Assembly (NCBI GenBank): GCA_035528375.1
Contig: DATKYS010000038.1
Coordinates: forward strand, 1 to 40,650
DNA length: 40,650 nucleotides
Source: a bacterium
GTDB taxonomy: Bacteria; RBG-13-66-14
Direction of reading: 5' to 3'
Shown here: positions 1 through 7,822 of the stretch, one piece after another
Layout of the letters: every line of letters starts with the position of its first letter
Position numbering within the stretch: position 1 is the stretch's first letter
Notes under the pieces: generated by a model
Databases searched by the model: none
Told to the model about the DNA's origin: nothing
Seen by the model: the letters and a program-made list of their open reading frames with translations, nothing else
Program-made: the position numbers and the translations under genes

Positions 1-1
1 G

Positions 2-40
2 CCCTCACCCTTAATCCCTCTCCCACGGGGAGAGGGAAAC
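2..40. repeat. Dispersed palindromic repeat, family B
   Basis: The segment starts CCCTCACCC and contains the inverted pair CCCTCTCC / GGAGAGGG with a CACGG loop. Related copies lie at 13144, 13226, 17925 and 39651. It resembles the REP-like intergenic palindromes of many bacterial genomes. No coding frame of its own is visible. Confidence 0.6.
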
Positions 41-111
41 GGGCGCTCCAACTACGGACCAACAATAACCCAGCCACTGAACCTCACGCCGGTTCTGCTA
101 TACCCCAATGC

Positions 112-138
112 AAAGCGGCCCCCGCGGGCCGCCTTTTT
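112..138 (-). terminator. Rho-independent terminator after the CsgG-like gene
   Basis: A 7-bp perfect stem (GCGGCCC at 115-121 with GGGCCGC at 126-132) lies just downstream of the minus-strand stop codon at 152. It has A residues on its left and TTTTT on its right, so it could stop transcription from either side. On the minus strand the trailing run is only CTTTG-like, so efficiency there is uncertain. Confidence 0.65.
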
Positions 139-151
139 GGTATCCGGTGCT

Positions 152-1495
152 TTAGAAGTAGATGCCGATGTCCAGGACGCCGCCCACCGAGTAGATGGAG
201 TCGTTCAAATCGTAGAGGTAGCCCTCGTCATCCTCGACCTCGGTCACGCTGTTGTAGTGGAACAAGCCGCCGACGCCGATGGAAAAATTGTCGGAAACCC
301 AGAAATCCACACCCAACCCGCCGTCCACACCGAAGCCACCGCCGGTCAAGGTATAGCTGTACTCCCCCGCATCCGAGCTCCACAGGGTCGAATCCCCGTT
401 GAACATCGCGTACCCCATGCCGGCCTTGAACCAGGGCCTCGCCATTCCGCGGTCGAGGAAGGTGAGCTTGAACCCGAGGCCGAAGATCATCTCGATGTAG
501 TTGTGGTCGGCGTACATCTCTGAGTCCTCGTAGTAGTCGTTGTAGGCCAATAACGAGAAGTACGGGCCGAAGGAGAAGATGGGGCCGAGGAAGATGTTGA
601 CCAGGAGCGTACCGCCGAACTGGACGCCGCGGTCGAATTCGGAGGTCATATCCTTGTAGAGCTCGTTGATGGAGAATAGGAAGGGCGCGCTCAGGGTGAC
701 GCCGAAGCCGGGCCCTTTGCCCCGCGGTCGGGGCGTCGTGATCGTGGTGACCACCTCATGCTCGCCGGTCTCGATCCTCCCGCCCAGGCGCACCTTGTCG
801 CCCGTCCTGGGGGGAATGTCACCGGAAAAGGCTGCCTCCGAGAGCTCGTCGGCCAGCACCTTGGTGATTTTCGCCTCGCCCAGCTCCTCGATGTCGCGGC
901 CCAGGAAGGCGCCGGTGTCGGGGTGATAGTACTCCTCGCCCAGGCGGTAGAGCTCCACCATGTCACCCACATTCACGCCCTCCTGGCGGCCCAGGTCCAG
1001 CTTGACCGTGTCCCCGGAGACCGAGACCACGGTGCCGACCACGGGGATTTTCGCGGCCAGGCGGGCGGCCATGTCCCGGGTCACGGATAAAAGACCGTCC
1101 AGGCTGTTCGACTCGGCCGACTCGGAGAGCTCGACCTTGCCCAGGAAAACGTCCACCACGCGGACGGTGGCGGTGAAGGTCTCGCCCACCTTGGACACCT
1201 TGCCCACCACGACCTTGCTCGCGCCGGCCAACTGACCGACCTGGACGAAGCACTCCGTGGTGGTGCAGCCGGAAAGCGCCAGACCCTGCTCCTCCATCAG
1301 GGCGTTCAGGCGGTCCCGCTCCACAATCTCGAAGCGCTTCGTATTGATGAGAGCGTCCAGGAGCGTGTCGGCGATCCCGCCGGCGGAGGCCTCGCTCACC
1401 CCGGAGGCCTCCAGGCCGATGAAGGCCACGGTGGTCTTTTCGGCGGCGAGGGAGCCCGCGGCGAGAATCAGAACGAATATAAAGAGTTTGCGCAT
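152..1495 (-). CDS. CsgG/FlgT-like outer-membrane protein with C-terminal beta-barrel
   Basis: The 447-residue product starts with a Sec signal peptide (hydrophobic core within residues 4-18, likely cut after SLAA). Residues 20-160 match the pattern of CsgG/LpoB-type envelope domains: a VAFIGLE strand, then ALINTKRFEIVERDRL, then a GASKVVVGKV strand and a VRVVDVFLGKVE strand. Residues 160-240 form a small beta-rich segment (GRQEGVNVGDMVELY) like the C-terminal part of FlgT. The remainder alternates aromatic and polar residues as in an outer-membrane barrel and ends in Phe (DIGIYF), a usual barrel-assembly signal. The ATG at 1495 was chosen over a TTG at 1498 because AAGGAGG sits five to six bases ahead of it. 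A terminator follows. The exact role is unknown; the partial gene at the right end of the window has a similar layout. Confidence 0.75.
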   Translation of the reverse strand: MRKLFIFVLILAAGSLAAEKTTVAFIGLEASGVSEASAGGIADTLLDALINTKRFEIVERDRLNALMEEQGLALSGCTTTECFVQVGQLAGASKVVVGKVSKVGETFTATVRVVDVFLGKVELSESAESNSLDGLLSVTRDMAARLAAKIPVVGTVVSVSGDTVKLDLGRQEGVNVGDMVELYRLGEEYYHPDTGAFLGRDIEELGEAKITKVLADELSEAAFSGDIPPRTGDKVRLGGRIETGEHEVVTTITTPRPRGKGPGFGVTLSAPFLFSINELYKDMTSEFDRGVQFGGTLLVNIFLGPIFSFGPYFSLLAYNDYYEDSEMYADHNYIEMIFGLGFKLTFLDRGMARPWFKAGMGYAMFNGDSTLWSSDAGEYSYTLTGGGFGVDGGLGVDFWVSDNFSIGVGGLFHYNSVTEVEDDEGYLYDLNDSIYSVGGVLDIGIYF

Positions 1496-1589
1496 CAACC
1501 CCTCCTTAAAAGAATCGGGATAAAAAGACTACAATTGCAGTATCGTAACACATAAACGTGGGAATGTTCCACCACCCGTTCGTGGAAGA

Positions 1590-1614
1590 GTCTCGGCGCC
1601 CCGTCAGCCGAGAC
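1590..1614 (-). terminator. Possible terminator hairpin at the end of the UbiA gene
   Basis: GTCTCGGC (1590-1597) and GCCGAGAC (1607-1614) form an 8-bp perfect stem overlapping the end of the minus-strand UbiA gene (stop at 1604). There is no clear T-run, so it may be an RNA-stabilising hairpin instead of a terminator. Confidence 0.35.
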
Positions 1615-2506
1615 GACCGGACGCCGCGAGCCAGTAAACCGTCCGACCCAGGAGGAGGGTCACGAGGCCGCAGAACATCGAAGCCTTCAACCAGCGCTGC
1701 ACCCTCCCGGCCTCCCCCGTCCGAGAAAGACCGTAGACGCCGATGACGACGAGGGGCAGCGCCATCCCGACGGCGACTGCCAGGGCGTCTACCCAGGCGA
1801 GACGGTCGAAGAAATGGAAGAGCGCCAGGGCCGGCGTCACGGCGAAGGCGACCGAGGCGCCGATGAGCCTCGTGGGACCCTCGCCCAGGCGCACCGCCAG
1901 CGTACGCGCGCCGGCCTCGGCGTCCCCTGGGAGGTCCTCCACGTCCTTGAAAATCTCCCGGGAGAGGTTCACCAGAAAGGCCAGGGCGGCCAGGGGGATG
2001 ACGCGGTCCAACCCGCCCGCCGCCGTGGCGCCGTAGGCCAGGGCCAATGATGTCATCAGCGCCACCGCCAGGTTCCCGGCGAGACCGGTGTGCTTGAGGC
2101 GCATGGCGTAAATGACGGAAAGGAGGATGCAGAAGGGGACGATGATGTACCCCGACGGGGGGCCGAAGAAGGTCAGCCCGATTGCCGCGGCCCAGGCGCA
2201 GACGCAGAAAACGACGGCGGAGCGCGGCGAGAGGTGTCCCGCCGGCAGGGGGCGCTCCGGGCGGTTGATCCGATCAATGGCGAGGTCCATCCGGTCGTTG
2301 AGGGCGTACCCCCCCGCGGCGACGAGGCTCAGGGCGACCGCGGCGGCAAGCAGCGGGCCGAGGGCTTCCCACCAACCGGATGTCGGGCACGCGCCGGGTG
2401 GCAGGGCCAGGGCGGTGCCGAAAACGACGGCGGCGAACACGAGCAGCATGTTGGTCGGCCGCGCCAGTTCCACGAAGGCCCTGAATTTCGTCACCACCAA
2501 AAACAC
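1604..2506 (-). CDS. UbiA-family prenyltransferase (DGGGP-synthase-like)
   Basis: This is a 300-residue polytopic membrane protein of the UbiA superfamily, which moves a prenyl chain from its diphosphate to an acceptor inside the membrane. Both aspartate motifs are intact: NDRMDLAIDRINRPERP (residues 70-86) and DVEDLPGD (188-195), each with its usual surroundings. The pattern is closest to the group containing digeranylgeranylglyceryl phosphate synthase and related (bacterio)chlorophyll or menaquinone enzymes. The GTG start at 2506 lies 3 bases after the stop of the geranylgeranyl-reductase-like gene, so the two are almost certainly cotranslated. No strong ribosome site is visible, and GTG codons just inside (2497, 2494) are alternatives. 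The acceptor cannot be decided from sequence alone. The neighbour suggests a lipid with geranylgeranyl chains. Confidence 0.8.
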   Translation of the reverse strand: MFLVVTKFRAFVELARPTNMLLVFAAVVFGTALALPPGACPTSGWWEALGPLLAAAVALSLVAAGGYALNDRMDLAIDRINRPERPLPAGHLSPRSAVVFCVCAWAAAIGLTFFGPPSGYIIVPFCILLSVIYAMRLKHTGLAGNLAVALMTSLALAYGATAAGGLDRVIPLAALAFLVNLSREIFKDVEDLPGDAEAGARTLAVRLGEGPTRLIGASVAFAVTPALALFHFFDRLAWVDALAVAVGMALPLVVIGVYGLSRTGEAGRVQRWLKASMFCGLVTLLLGRTVYWLAASGRLG

Positions 2507-2509
2507 CGC

Positions 2510-3721
2510 CTAGAGAAGGTGCCTCATTTTCAAAACCAGTCCCGGGGCGTTTTTCAGGGCGTAGCCGATGATTCTCAAGGGGGATATCTCCCCCAGCTCG
2601 CCCTTCGCCGCCCCGGCCGCCAGGGCCGCCACGGCCTGGTCTATCTCGTCGTCGGCGAGGCTCGTGACCAGGGCCTTGATTTTGTAGAGCTGGCGGTGCT
2701 CCCGCCCGTGCCGCTCCCGCCAGCGTTTCTCGTAAATTTTTAGGGTCTTGGTCGTGGGCTCAATGCCGGAGCTGATAACCTCGACCGCCGTCTCCCCGGC
2801 CAGCCGCCCGGCCTCCACGGCCCAGTTGATCCCCGCGCCGGAAAAGGGGTCCACCTGCCGCGCGGCGTCACCGGCCAGCATGCAGCCCTCACCGACGAAG
2901 CCCCGGGGCGGCGGCGACGTGGGAACGCAGCCGTGAACCTCCTCCAGCACGGAAATTCCCGGAAAGTTCTCGGAGAGGAAGTCGCGCAGGTAAGCCTGCG
3001 CCGTCCTCGACTGGTTGCCCGGGATTCCGAGCCCGACGTTCGCCGTCCCCCGGCCCTTGGGGAAGAGCCAGGCGTAACCCCCGGGCGCGACCCGGGAACC
3101 GAGTTGGAAGTAAACGGTGTCGTCCTCCACCCACGCGGGCAGGCCGGCGGCCAGCACCTGGGCCCCGGCGTGGACGTCGGCCGGAGGCAGGTGTCTGGAA
3201 AGACCCGTCCAGCGTCCGACCAGCCCCTCCACCCCGTCGGCGCCGACGAGTACCGGGGCCTCCACCGTCTCCTCCCGATCCGGACGGCGCACCCCGACCC
3301 GCCACAGAGCGCCGTCCCGCTCGGCCCGGAGAGCCTGTGATTTGACCCAAAGCTCGGTCCCGGCCCCGGCGGCCCGCTCGGCGAGATGGAGATCGAAGAG
3401 TTTCCGCTCGAGGACCCAGCCGGCGCCTTTTTTTTGAACCTGGGCCCGGTTCCCCCCGGGTGAGACGGTGATCCCGCCGTGGAGATGGGCGGCGCGGTAA
3501 GGCGGGGCGAGGTCTCCCGTCGGGCCTTCGGGGAAGAGGACCCCGTCGTCGCCCAACTCCTCGACGAACCCGTCGTGTCCGACCGCTTCGGCGCAGCGCA
3601 CCGGGAAACCGACCTGCTGGCGCTTCTCCAGAAGGAGCACGCGCAGACCCCCCCGAGCCGCGTGATAGGCGGCGCTGGAACCAGCGGGCCCGGCCCCCAC
3701 GACTATCACATCGTAGCGCAA
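2510..3721 (-). CDS. Geranylgeranyl-reductase-family FAD oxidoreductase
   Basis: The product (403 residues) is a flavoprotein that should saturate double bonds of geranylgeranyl chains on lipids or quinones. Visible signatures are the N-terminal FAD motif VIVVGAGPAG (glycines at 9, 11 and 14), the GADG segment, the family-specific AWLFPKGRGTANVGLG stretch and the second FAD motif MLAGDAARQVDPFSGAG. The frame stays open upstream to 3793. The TTG at 3721 was preferred because AGGAGAAGG precedes it and the Rossmann strand begins directly after it. A possible -10 (TATACT, minus strand, 3769-3774) would also lie inside the longer version. It is the first gene of a two-gene unit with the UbiA prenyltransferase, a pairing used for archaeal-type ether lipids and for prenylated quinones or chlorophylls. 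Confidence 0.8.
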   Translation of the reverse strand: MRYDVIVVGAGPAGSSAAYHAARGGLRVLLLEKRQQVGFPVRCAEAVGHDGFVEELGDDGVLFPEGPTGDLAPPYRAAHLHGGITVSPGGNRAQVQKKGAGWVLERKLFDLHLAERAAGAGTELWVKSQALRAERDGALWRVGVRRPDREETVEAPVLVGADGVEGLVGRWTGLSRHLPPADVHAGAQVLAAGLPAWVEDDTVYFQLGSRVAPGGYAWLFPKGRGTANVGLGIPGNQSRTAQAYLRDFLSENFPGISVLEEVHGCVPTSPPPRGFVGEGCMLAGDAARQVDPFSGAGINWAVEAGRLAGETAVEVISSGIEPTTKTLKIYEKRWRERHGREHRQLYKIKALVTSLADDEIDQAVAALAAGAAKGELGEISPLRIIGYALKNAPGLVLKMRHLL

Positions 3722-3856
3722 CCTTCTCCTGGATTCGGCTATCCCGACGGGCGCAGTTAATCGGACCAAGTATAACTTAAAGGCGAGGCTCATCGCCCCG
3801 CCCCTTCAGCCCGATCGAGAGGATTATACAGAACTCATCGTCGGCCGGCCTCGATG

Positions 3857-4057
3857 CCCCGACCATTCGGTCCGATCTCGGTGTCGCCCCCAAACATGGT
3901 GGACGATACACTCTACGCCCCGACCATTCGGTCCGATCTCGGTGTCGTCCCCAAACATGGTGGACGATACACTCTACGCCCCGCCCATTCGGTCCGATCT
4001 CGGTGTCGTCCCCAAACATGGTGGACGATACACTCTACGCCCCGCCCATTCGGTCCG
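3857..4057. repeat. 61-bp tandem repeat, about 3.3 copies
   Basis: Units begin at 3857, 3918, 3979 and 4040 (last copy partial), exactly 61 bases apart and nearly identical. Copies differ at a few positions (GACC or GCCC; TCGTCC or TCGCCC). Each full unit holds an imperfect inverted repeat with arms GTGTCGTCC and GGACGATACAC around CCAAACATGGT. The unit length is not a multiple of three and no gene covers it. The array fills the space between the Omp28-like gene's stop and the promoter side of the reductase gene. Confidence 0.9.
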
Positions 4058-4067
4058 GACGGTCGAG

Positions 4068-4814
4068 CTAGTATTCCATCGCCTTGATCTGGCCCCAGGA
4101 CGTCTCCTTGACCGGGGTCTGCCATTCACCGAGGTCCACCCGGGCGGACTGGACGATCTGCTTGGTCATGAAATTCTGGACGATGACGTAGCCGATGACG
4201 TCGTCCACCTTCCACACCTGGTCCACGTCGAACTCCTGGGTCCAGTAGTGGACGCCCTCGTTGTCGGGGATAAGCCAGCCGGGGTAATCGGGCTCGGTGA
4301 TGCGCATGGTGTAGTTGTAGTGCCTACCGCCGGCGGAGAGGTCCTTCTCGACGATGATGAAGTATGCGCGGTAGTAGCCGTCGGGAACGCTGTCGGTCCA
4401 CTCGAACCGGGCGCTAAGGTAGCCTTCGCTGCCGGTGATGTTCCCGTCGAGGACGATGTCCATCGGGCTTGGGACGTTAATCCGGCTGGCCACGTAAGCT
4501 CCGGCGGAGCTCCAGCTGACCTTGGTCCCATCCACGTAGGTGTCGGGGACGGAGTTGACCCCGTATAAGGATCGCCGGTTGTTCTGGTCAACGGGATTGT
4601 AGAGGTAGAAAGGATCGCTGGCTCCGGGCCAGTTCATGTGCCACTCGCAGAGGATCATGTTTTCGTGGTATTGAGCGTCAATGGCCTCCCACGCCGCGTC
4701 CGCCGAGGGGCAACTGGGGCAGGTGTAGTTGGTGAAACCCTCGAGCACCACCATGCGCTGGGTGGCGAAGCTCACCGCGACGAGGACTAACAGCACAAGG
4801 ACAGCCTTCCGCAT
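4068..4814 (-). CDS. Omp28-like secreted thioredoxin-fold protein with SWGxIKA C-terminus
   Basis: The 248-residue product has a signal peptide (MRKAVLVLLVLVAVSFA) followed at once by a VVLEGFTNYTCPSCPSAD segment. That is a thioredoxin-like strand plus a CPSC pair, as in Omp28-related proteins of Bacteroidetes-type bacteria. The later pieces HMNWPG, DPFYLYNPVD and VNSVPDTYVDG fit the same family. Residues from about 115 on are a beta-rich domain without a recognised name. The last residues, VKETSWGQIKAMEY, match the ends of the two secreted proteins at 16088 and 16865 and may be a sorting signal. AAGGAGGAGATT precedes the ATG. A redox role in the envelope is plausible because of CPSC, but Omp28 proteins have no settled function. 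Confidence 0.75.
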   Translation of the reverse strand: MRKAVLVLLVLVAVSFATQRMVVLEGFTNYTCPSCPSADAAWEAIDAQYHENMILCEWHMNWPGASDPFYLYNPVDQNNRRSLYGVNSVPDTYVDGTKVSWSSAGAYVASRINVPSPMDIVLDGNITGSEGYLSARFEWTDSVPDGYYRAYFIIVEKDLSAGGRHYNYTMRITEPDYPGWLIPDNEGVHYWTQEFDVDQVWKVDDVIGYVIVQNFMTKQIVQSARVDLGEWQTPVKETSWGQIKAMEY

Positions 4815-4872
4815 AATCTCCTCCTTCGATCGTACCGATATGTCTCTATTTAACGTGATTAACCCGTAGCGA

Positions 4873-4901
4873 TTTTTAACTTAAAAACCCCCGCGCGTCA
4901 A
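4873..4901 (-). promoter_or_regulatory. Promoter for the Omp28-like gene
   Basis: Read on the minus strand, TTGACG (4896-4901), 17 bases, then TAAAAA (4873-4878). The -35 box overlaps the stop codon of the upstream lipoprotein gene. The spacing equals that of the stronger promoters elsewhere in the window. Confidence 0.5.
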
Positions 4902-5434
4902 GGCTTCTCGTTGACCGACGCCAGGAGTTTCGGCAGAATCTCCTCGGCCGATTGCAGGTCCGTCACGGCGTCTCGGTACGTGTCCAGAATCTCCCTGACG
5001 CGCTCCTGACGGGTGATTCGATCCATGGAACCGCCCTCGTACTCGAGAACCAAGTCCTCGTAAGCCTCCTTGGCGTCGGAGAGGACGTCGGCGGCCGCGA
5101 TGGCGGCTTCGTAGGCCGATGTGCGTTCCTCACCGAGCTCGGCCAGGCTCTCGGGGGCGGTGAGGTTGAAGAGACGCAGATTCTCCACCGGCGCCTCTAT
5201 CGCGCCGAGCAATCCCTCGTCCACCGGGACGGTCATACCCAGCTCGTCGCTCTTCGTGAGCAGCTCTTTTACACTCTCCGAGGACAGTGTGCCCAGCAGG
5301 TCCTTCAGGAGCAGATCGTAGGAGCGGCAGTCGTTCAGGTAGCTGGCTTCCGCCCCCGATTGCTCGATCGCTTCGTGCTCGCAACCCAGGACTAAAAATC
5401 CGAGCACGGCCAACGTCATAATGGTAAATTTCAC
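4898..5434 (-). CDS. Helical lipoprotein, unknown function
   Basis: The product is 178 residues from a GTG start with GAGGAG six bases upstream. Its N-terminus (VKFTIMTLAVLGFLVLGC) is a lipoprotein signal with the lipidated Cys at position 18. The rest is rich in Leu, Glu and Ala and looks almost wholly helical, possibly a coiled coil or helical bundle. No known domain was recognised. It lies 10 bases after the GT4 gene's stop in the same direction, so the two form one unit. The plus-strand lipoproteins at 6697 and 7256 have a similar length and helical character. Confidence 0.65.
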   Translation of the reverse strand: MKFTIMTLAVLGFLVLGCEHEAIEQSGAEASYLNDCRSYDLLLKDLLGTLSSESVKELLTKSDELGMTVPVDEGLLGAIEAPVENLRLFNLTAPESLAELGEERTSAYEAAIAAADVLSDAKEAYEDLVLEYEGGSMDRITRQERVREILDTYRDAVTDLQSAEEILPKLLASVNEKP

Positions 5435-5444
5435 GGTTCGCTCC

Positions 5445-6491
5445 TCAACGGGTAAGGTTTGTGATTTCATCGTACAACTTGAGATGGTCGTCAGCCACAT
5501 CAGCCCAGCTCCTCCGGGTCATCTCCAGACCGAGGCGGCGAAGGCTTTCGGCGAAAGCGGTGTCCTCGAGCACCCGGCGCAGGGCGCGGCGCACGTCCTC
5601 CACGGACTCCGGATCGCAGTAACTTGCGGCTTCGCCGGCGACCTCGGGCAGAGCCCCCGCCCGGGCCAGCACGGCGGGGCAGCCGCAGGCCAGCGCCTCG
5701 ACCGCCGGGAAGCCGTAGCCTTCCTCGAAGGAGGGAAACAGGAGCGCCGCGGCCCCCGTGTACAGGGCGGGGAGATTTTCCGGGTATCCCAAATGGCGAA
5801 TCCTCCCGCCCAGCGGGTCGGTCAGCTCACCCTCGCCGGCCAGCGGTTCCCCGCTCACCGCGAGATCGAGATCGAACTCCTCCAACAGCCCCCGGGGCGC
5901 CCCGAAGATGGCCCGTGGATTTTTGCGGGGAACCCGGGAGCCCAGGTGGAGGATGTACCTCCCCGGTCGGAGCCCGTAGTGCCCACATACCTCCTCCACA
6001 TCTTCGGACGGTCGCGGTTCGAAACCCGAGGGCGGCGCCCAGTGTATCACCCGAACCATCCCGTCGGGAAGACCGAACTGGGCGGAAATCCCGCGGGCGG
6101 AATGAAGGCTGGGCGTGATTACTGCGGCGGCCCGGGCCGTCTCGCGGGCGAGCTGGCGGCGCCTGTCCCTGGCGTAACCCAGCTGGGGGGCCACGTCGTG
6201 CAGCGTCAGGACGGAGGGTAAAGAGCCTCGGTACAGCAGCCGATTGGCCGGACCGTGCCACAGGTCGGCCTCCACCCCGAACCGCCGGCGCCTGAAAAAC
6301 GTCCCGCACCGCGGGGAACCCCAGACGGCGAGCCTCTCGACCACCGGCCGGTGAACGCTCCGGCAGAAGAGGGTCAGCTCTACGCGGGGGTTTTTCGCCA
6401 AGGCGCGGAGAAGCTCGTCGCAGTACCGCCCCATTCCCTGGGGCCGCGGACGGAACGCCTCGGTCGCGTCGAAGGCCAGACGAAGGGACAT
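5445..6491 (-). CDS. Glycosyltransferase family 4 (GT-B fold)
   Basis: The 348-residue product has the GT4 layout. The N-terminal domain starts LRLAFDATEAFRPRPQGMGRY, the classic glycine-containing acceptor loop, and continues with LWHGPANRLL and LTLHDVAP. The C-terminal nucleotide-sugar domain has ILHLGSRVPRKNP, then ALLFPSFEEGYGFPAVEALACG with the EX7E pair (FEEGYGFPAVE). The sugar and acceptor are unknown; glycan or lipopolysaccharide assembly is likely. The ATG at 6491 fits the family's usual N-terminus. The frame is open to 6620, and a start near 6587 would lie almost on the predicted transcription start. The downstream lipoprotein gene is cotranscribed. Confidence 0.8.
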   Translation of the reverse strand: MSLRLAFDATEAFRPRPQGMGRYCDELLRALAKNPRVELTLFCRSVHRPVVERLAVWGSPRCGTFFRRRRFGVEADLWHGPANRLLYRGSLPSVLTLHDVAPQLGYARDRRRQLARETARAAAVITPSLHSARGISAQFGLPDGMVRVIHWAPPSGFEPRPSEDVEEVCGHYGLRPGRYILHLGSRVPRKNPRAIFGAPRGLLEEFDLDLAVSGEPLAGEGELTDPLGGRIRHLGYPENLPALYTGAAALLFPSFEEGYGFPAVEALACGCPAVLARAGALPEVAGEAASYCDPESVEDVRRALRRVLEDTAFAESLRRLGLEMTRRSWADVADDHLKLYDEITNLTR

Positions 6492-6590
6492 AGGGGGCAC
6501 CGGATCCCGACCGATGTGCGCGGACGGATCGAGGCCGCGGTCCCGTGCTCCGCCCGCCAACCCACGCGCCGTCGCCATTTCCTCCATCCA

Positions 6591-6620
6591 AGTATACCAC
6601 GGCGCGGACGGATTGAACAA
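6591..6620 (-). promoter_or_regulatory. Leftward promoter of a divergent pair
   Basis: On the minus strand TTGTTC (6615-6620), 18 bases, TATACT (6591-6596). It would drive the GT4 and lipoprotein genes. It stands back to back with the rightward promoter at 6639-6667, with 18 bases between the two -35 boxes. Confidence 0.5.
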
Positions 6621-6638
6621 CGCAGCCGGGGGCCCGTC

Positions 6639-6667
6639 TTGCCGAGGGGCGGGTCCTCTGGTAAGAT
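6639..6667 (+). promoter_or_regulatory. Rightward promoter of a divergent pair
   Basis: TTGCCG (6639-6644), 17 bases, TAAGAT (6662-6667), about 30 bases ahead of the ATG at 6697. It probably drives the run of closely spaced genes from 6697 onward. Confidence 0.6.
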
Positions 6668-6696
6668 AGACACGCTAATTATCCACCGGAGATACG

Positions 6697-7251
6697 ATGG
6701 TTCAGCACCGCCCGTTGCCGATGGCGCTCCTCCTCTTCTTTCTGCTGATCGCCGGTTGCGGCGAGAGGGAATCCAAGCTCGAAGAGGTGAAGCGCTACCA
6801 CGAGGAGATGGACGGTCCGGATGCGGACGTGCTGCTCCTGACCGAGCAGGTACGCCGCTGGGCCGACGACATCGCCCAATTGGCCCCCGAAATCGTCGGC
6901 CGCGAGGTCCCGGGGCTTTTAAACGAGGCGCTCACCTACCAGGAGAAGGCCTACGAGTTCGGTGAGTTCTTCGCCAGCGCCCACTACAAAACGGAAAACA
7001 TCGCGGAGTTCCTGGAGTTGAAAATCGAGGTGCTAGCCACCCTCCAGGCGGACCTCCAGTCGTTCATTGACGATTTCCTGAAGGTGTACATCTTCTCCCT
7101 GGAGGACGAGGAGGGGCTGCCCGGTTACCACTCCGAGTGGATCGCCCTCTCCTGCAAGAACTTCACCGAAGCCGTGGAAAAGGTCGAGGGCGAGTTCACC
7201 CGTGGCCGCCGGGTGCTCCTGTCCCAGTTCATCCTCATGGGGGAGCGCTAG
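6697..7251 (+). CDS. Helical lipoprotein, unknown function
   Basis: The 184-residue product carries a lipoprotein signal (PLPMALLLFFLLIAGC, Cys at 21). Its mature part is helical and acidic. The ATG is preceded by GGAG at five bases. Just after the Cys the segment KLEEVKRYHEEMDGPDADV resembles YDELTRYKNEATPADAEL in the next gene's product, so the two are probably diverged paralogs. It opens the plus-strand run that continues to RNase J. No enzymatic motif was seen; a structural or binding role at the membrane is possible. Confidence 0.7.
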   Translation: MVQHRPLPMALLLFFLLIAGCGERESKLEEVKRYHEEMDGPDADVLLLTEQVRRWADDIAQLAPEIVGREVPGLLNEALTYQEKAYEFGEFFASAHYKTENIAEFLELKIEVLATLQADLQSFIDDFLKVYIFSLEDEEGLPGYHSEWIALSCKNFTEAVEKVEGEFTRGRRVLLSQFILMGER

Positions 7252-7255
7252 AGGC

Positions 7256-7810
7256 ATGCCGCGGACTTTGATTGGGACGCTCGTGGCGGCGGTCATCTTA
7301 GTCGGCTGCGGCCGGAGCGATTACGACGAGCTGACGCGCTACAAGAACGAGGCCACGCCCGCAGACGCAGAGCTGCAGGCCTGTCTGGACGCCTACACCG
7401 GCAGGCGGCTCCGCATCGGCGAGGGGTACGGGTACCGCCTGCCCTTCGACTCGGAGGAGACCCGGGAGCTGTTGCGCAGGGCGGAGAATGCGACGGAGGA
7501 GCTCGGGAGGGTAGAGACTCCCGAAACCGCCCGGCGCCTCGCCGAGGGGAAGATCGCCGCAGCCGAGGGAATCCGCGGGGCGTTCGAGCTCCTGAACGAG
7601 GTGACGCGGGAGTGGGAGGGTCGCCTCCCGACGGGCCTCCCGGCGGAGGGGGATACCGAGACCGTGGAGCTTGCGGCGGGGGACGTCGAGACGTGGCGCA
7701 ACGACATGGCGCGCGTGGACGGGGCCTTCGGGTCGGCGGAGAGGGCCTTCGACGCCGCCGCCCTGGCGCTGGGGGCGGACATCCTCGCCGCCCATGACGA
7801 GGAGTACTAG
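7256..7810 (+). CDS. Helical lipoprotein, paralog of the preceding gene
   Basis: The product has 184 residues, with a lipoprotein signal (TLIGTLVAAVILVGC, Cys at 18) followed by a charged helical domain. The ATG at 7256 was chosen because it starts a proper lipoprotein signal; the frame is open upstream to 7202 inside the previous gene. The two coding regions are 4 bases apart. The section after the Cys (YDELTRYKNEATPADAEL) parallels the previous product. No family name was recognised. Confidence 0.7.
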   Translation: MPRTLIGTLVAAVILVGCGRSDYDELTRYKNEATPADAELQACLDAYTGRRLRIGEGYGYRLPFDSEETRELLRRAENATEELGRVETPETARRLAEGKIAAAEGIRGAFELLNEVTREWEGRLPTGLPAEGDTETVELAAGDVETWRNDMARVDGAFGSAERAFDAAALALGADILAAHDEEY

Positions 7811-7822
7811 GCGGAGGTGCAC

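Noticed and set aside
3857-4057. CRISPR array
   Set aside because: The units abut with no variable spacers between them; this is a plain tandem repeat, and no cas gene is present.
3777-4125. Minus-strand reading frames across the 61-bp array
   Set aside because: They only translate the tandem repeat in shifting frames (61 is not a multiple of three) and have no ribosome sites.
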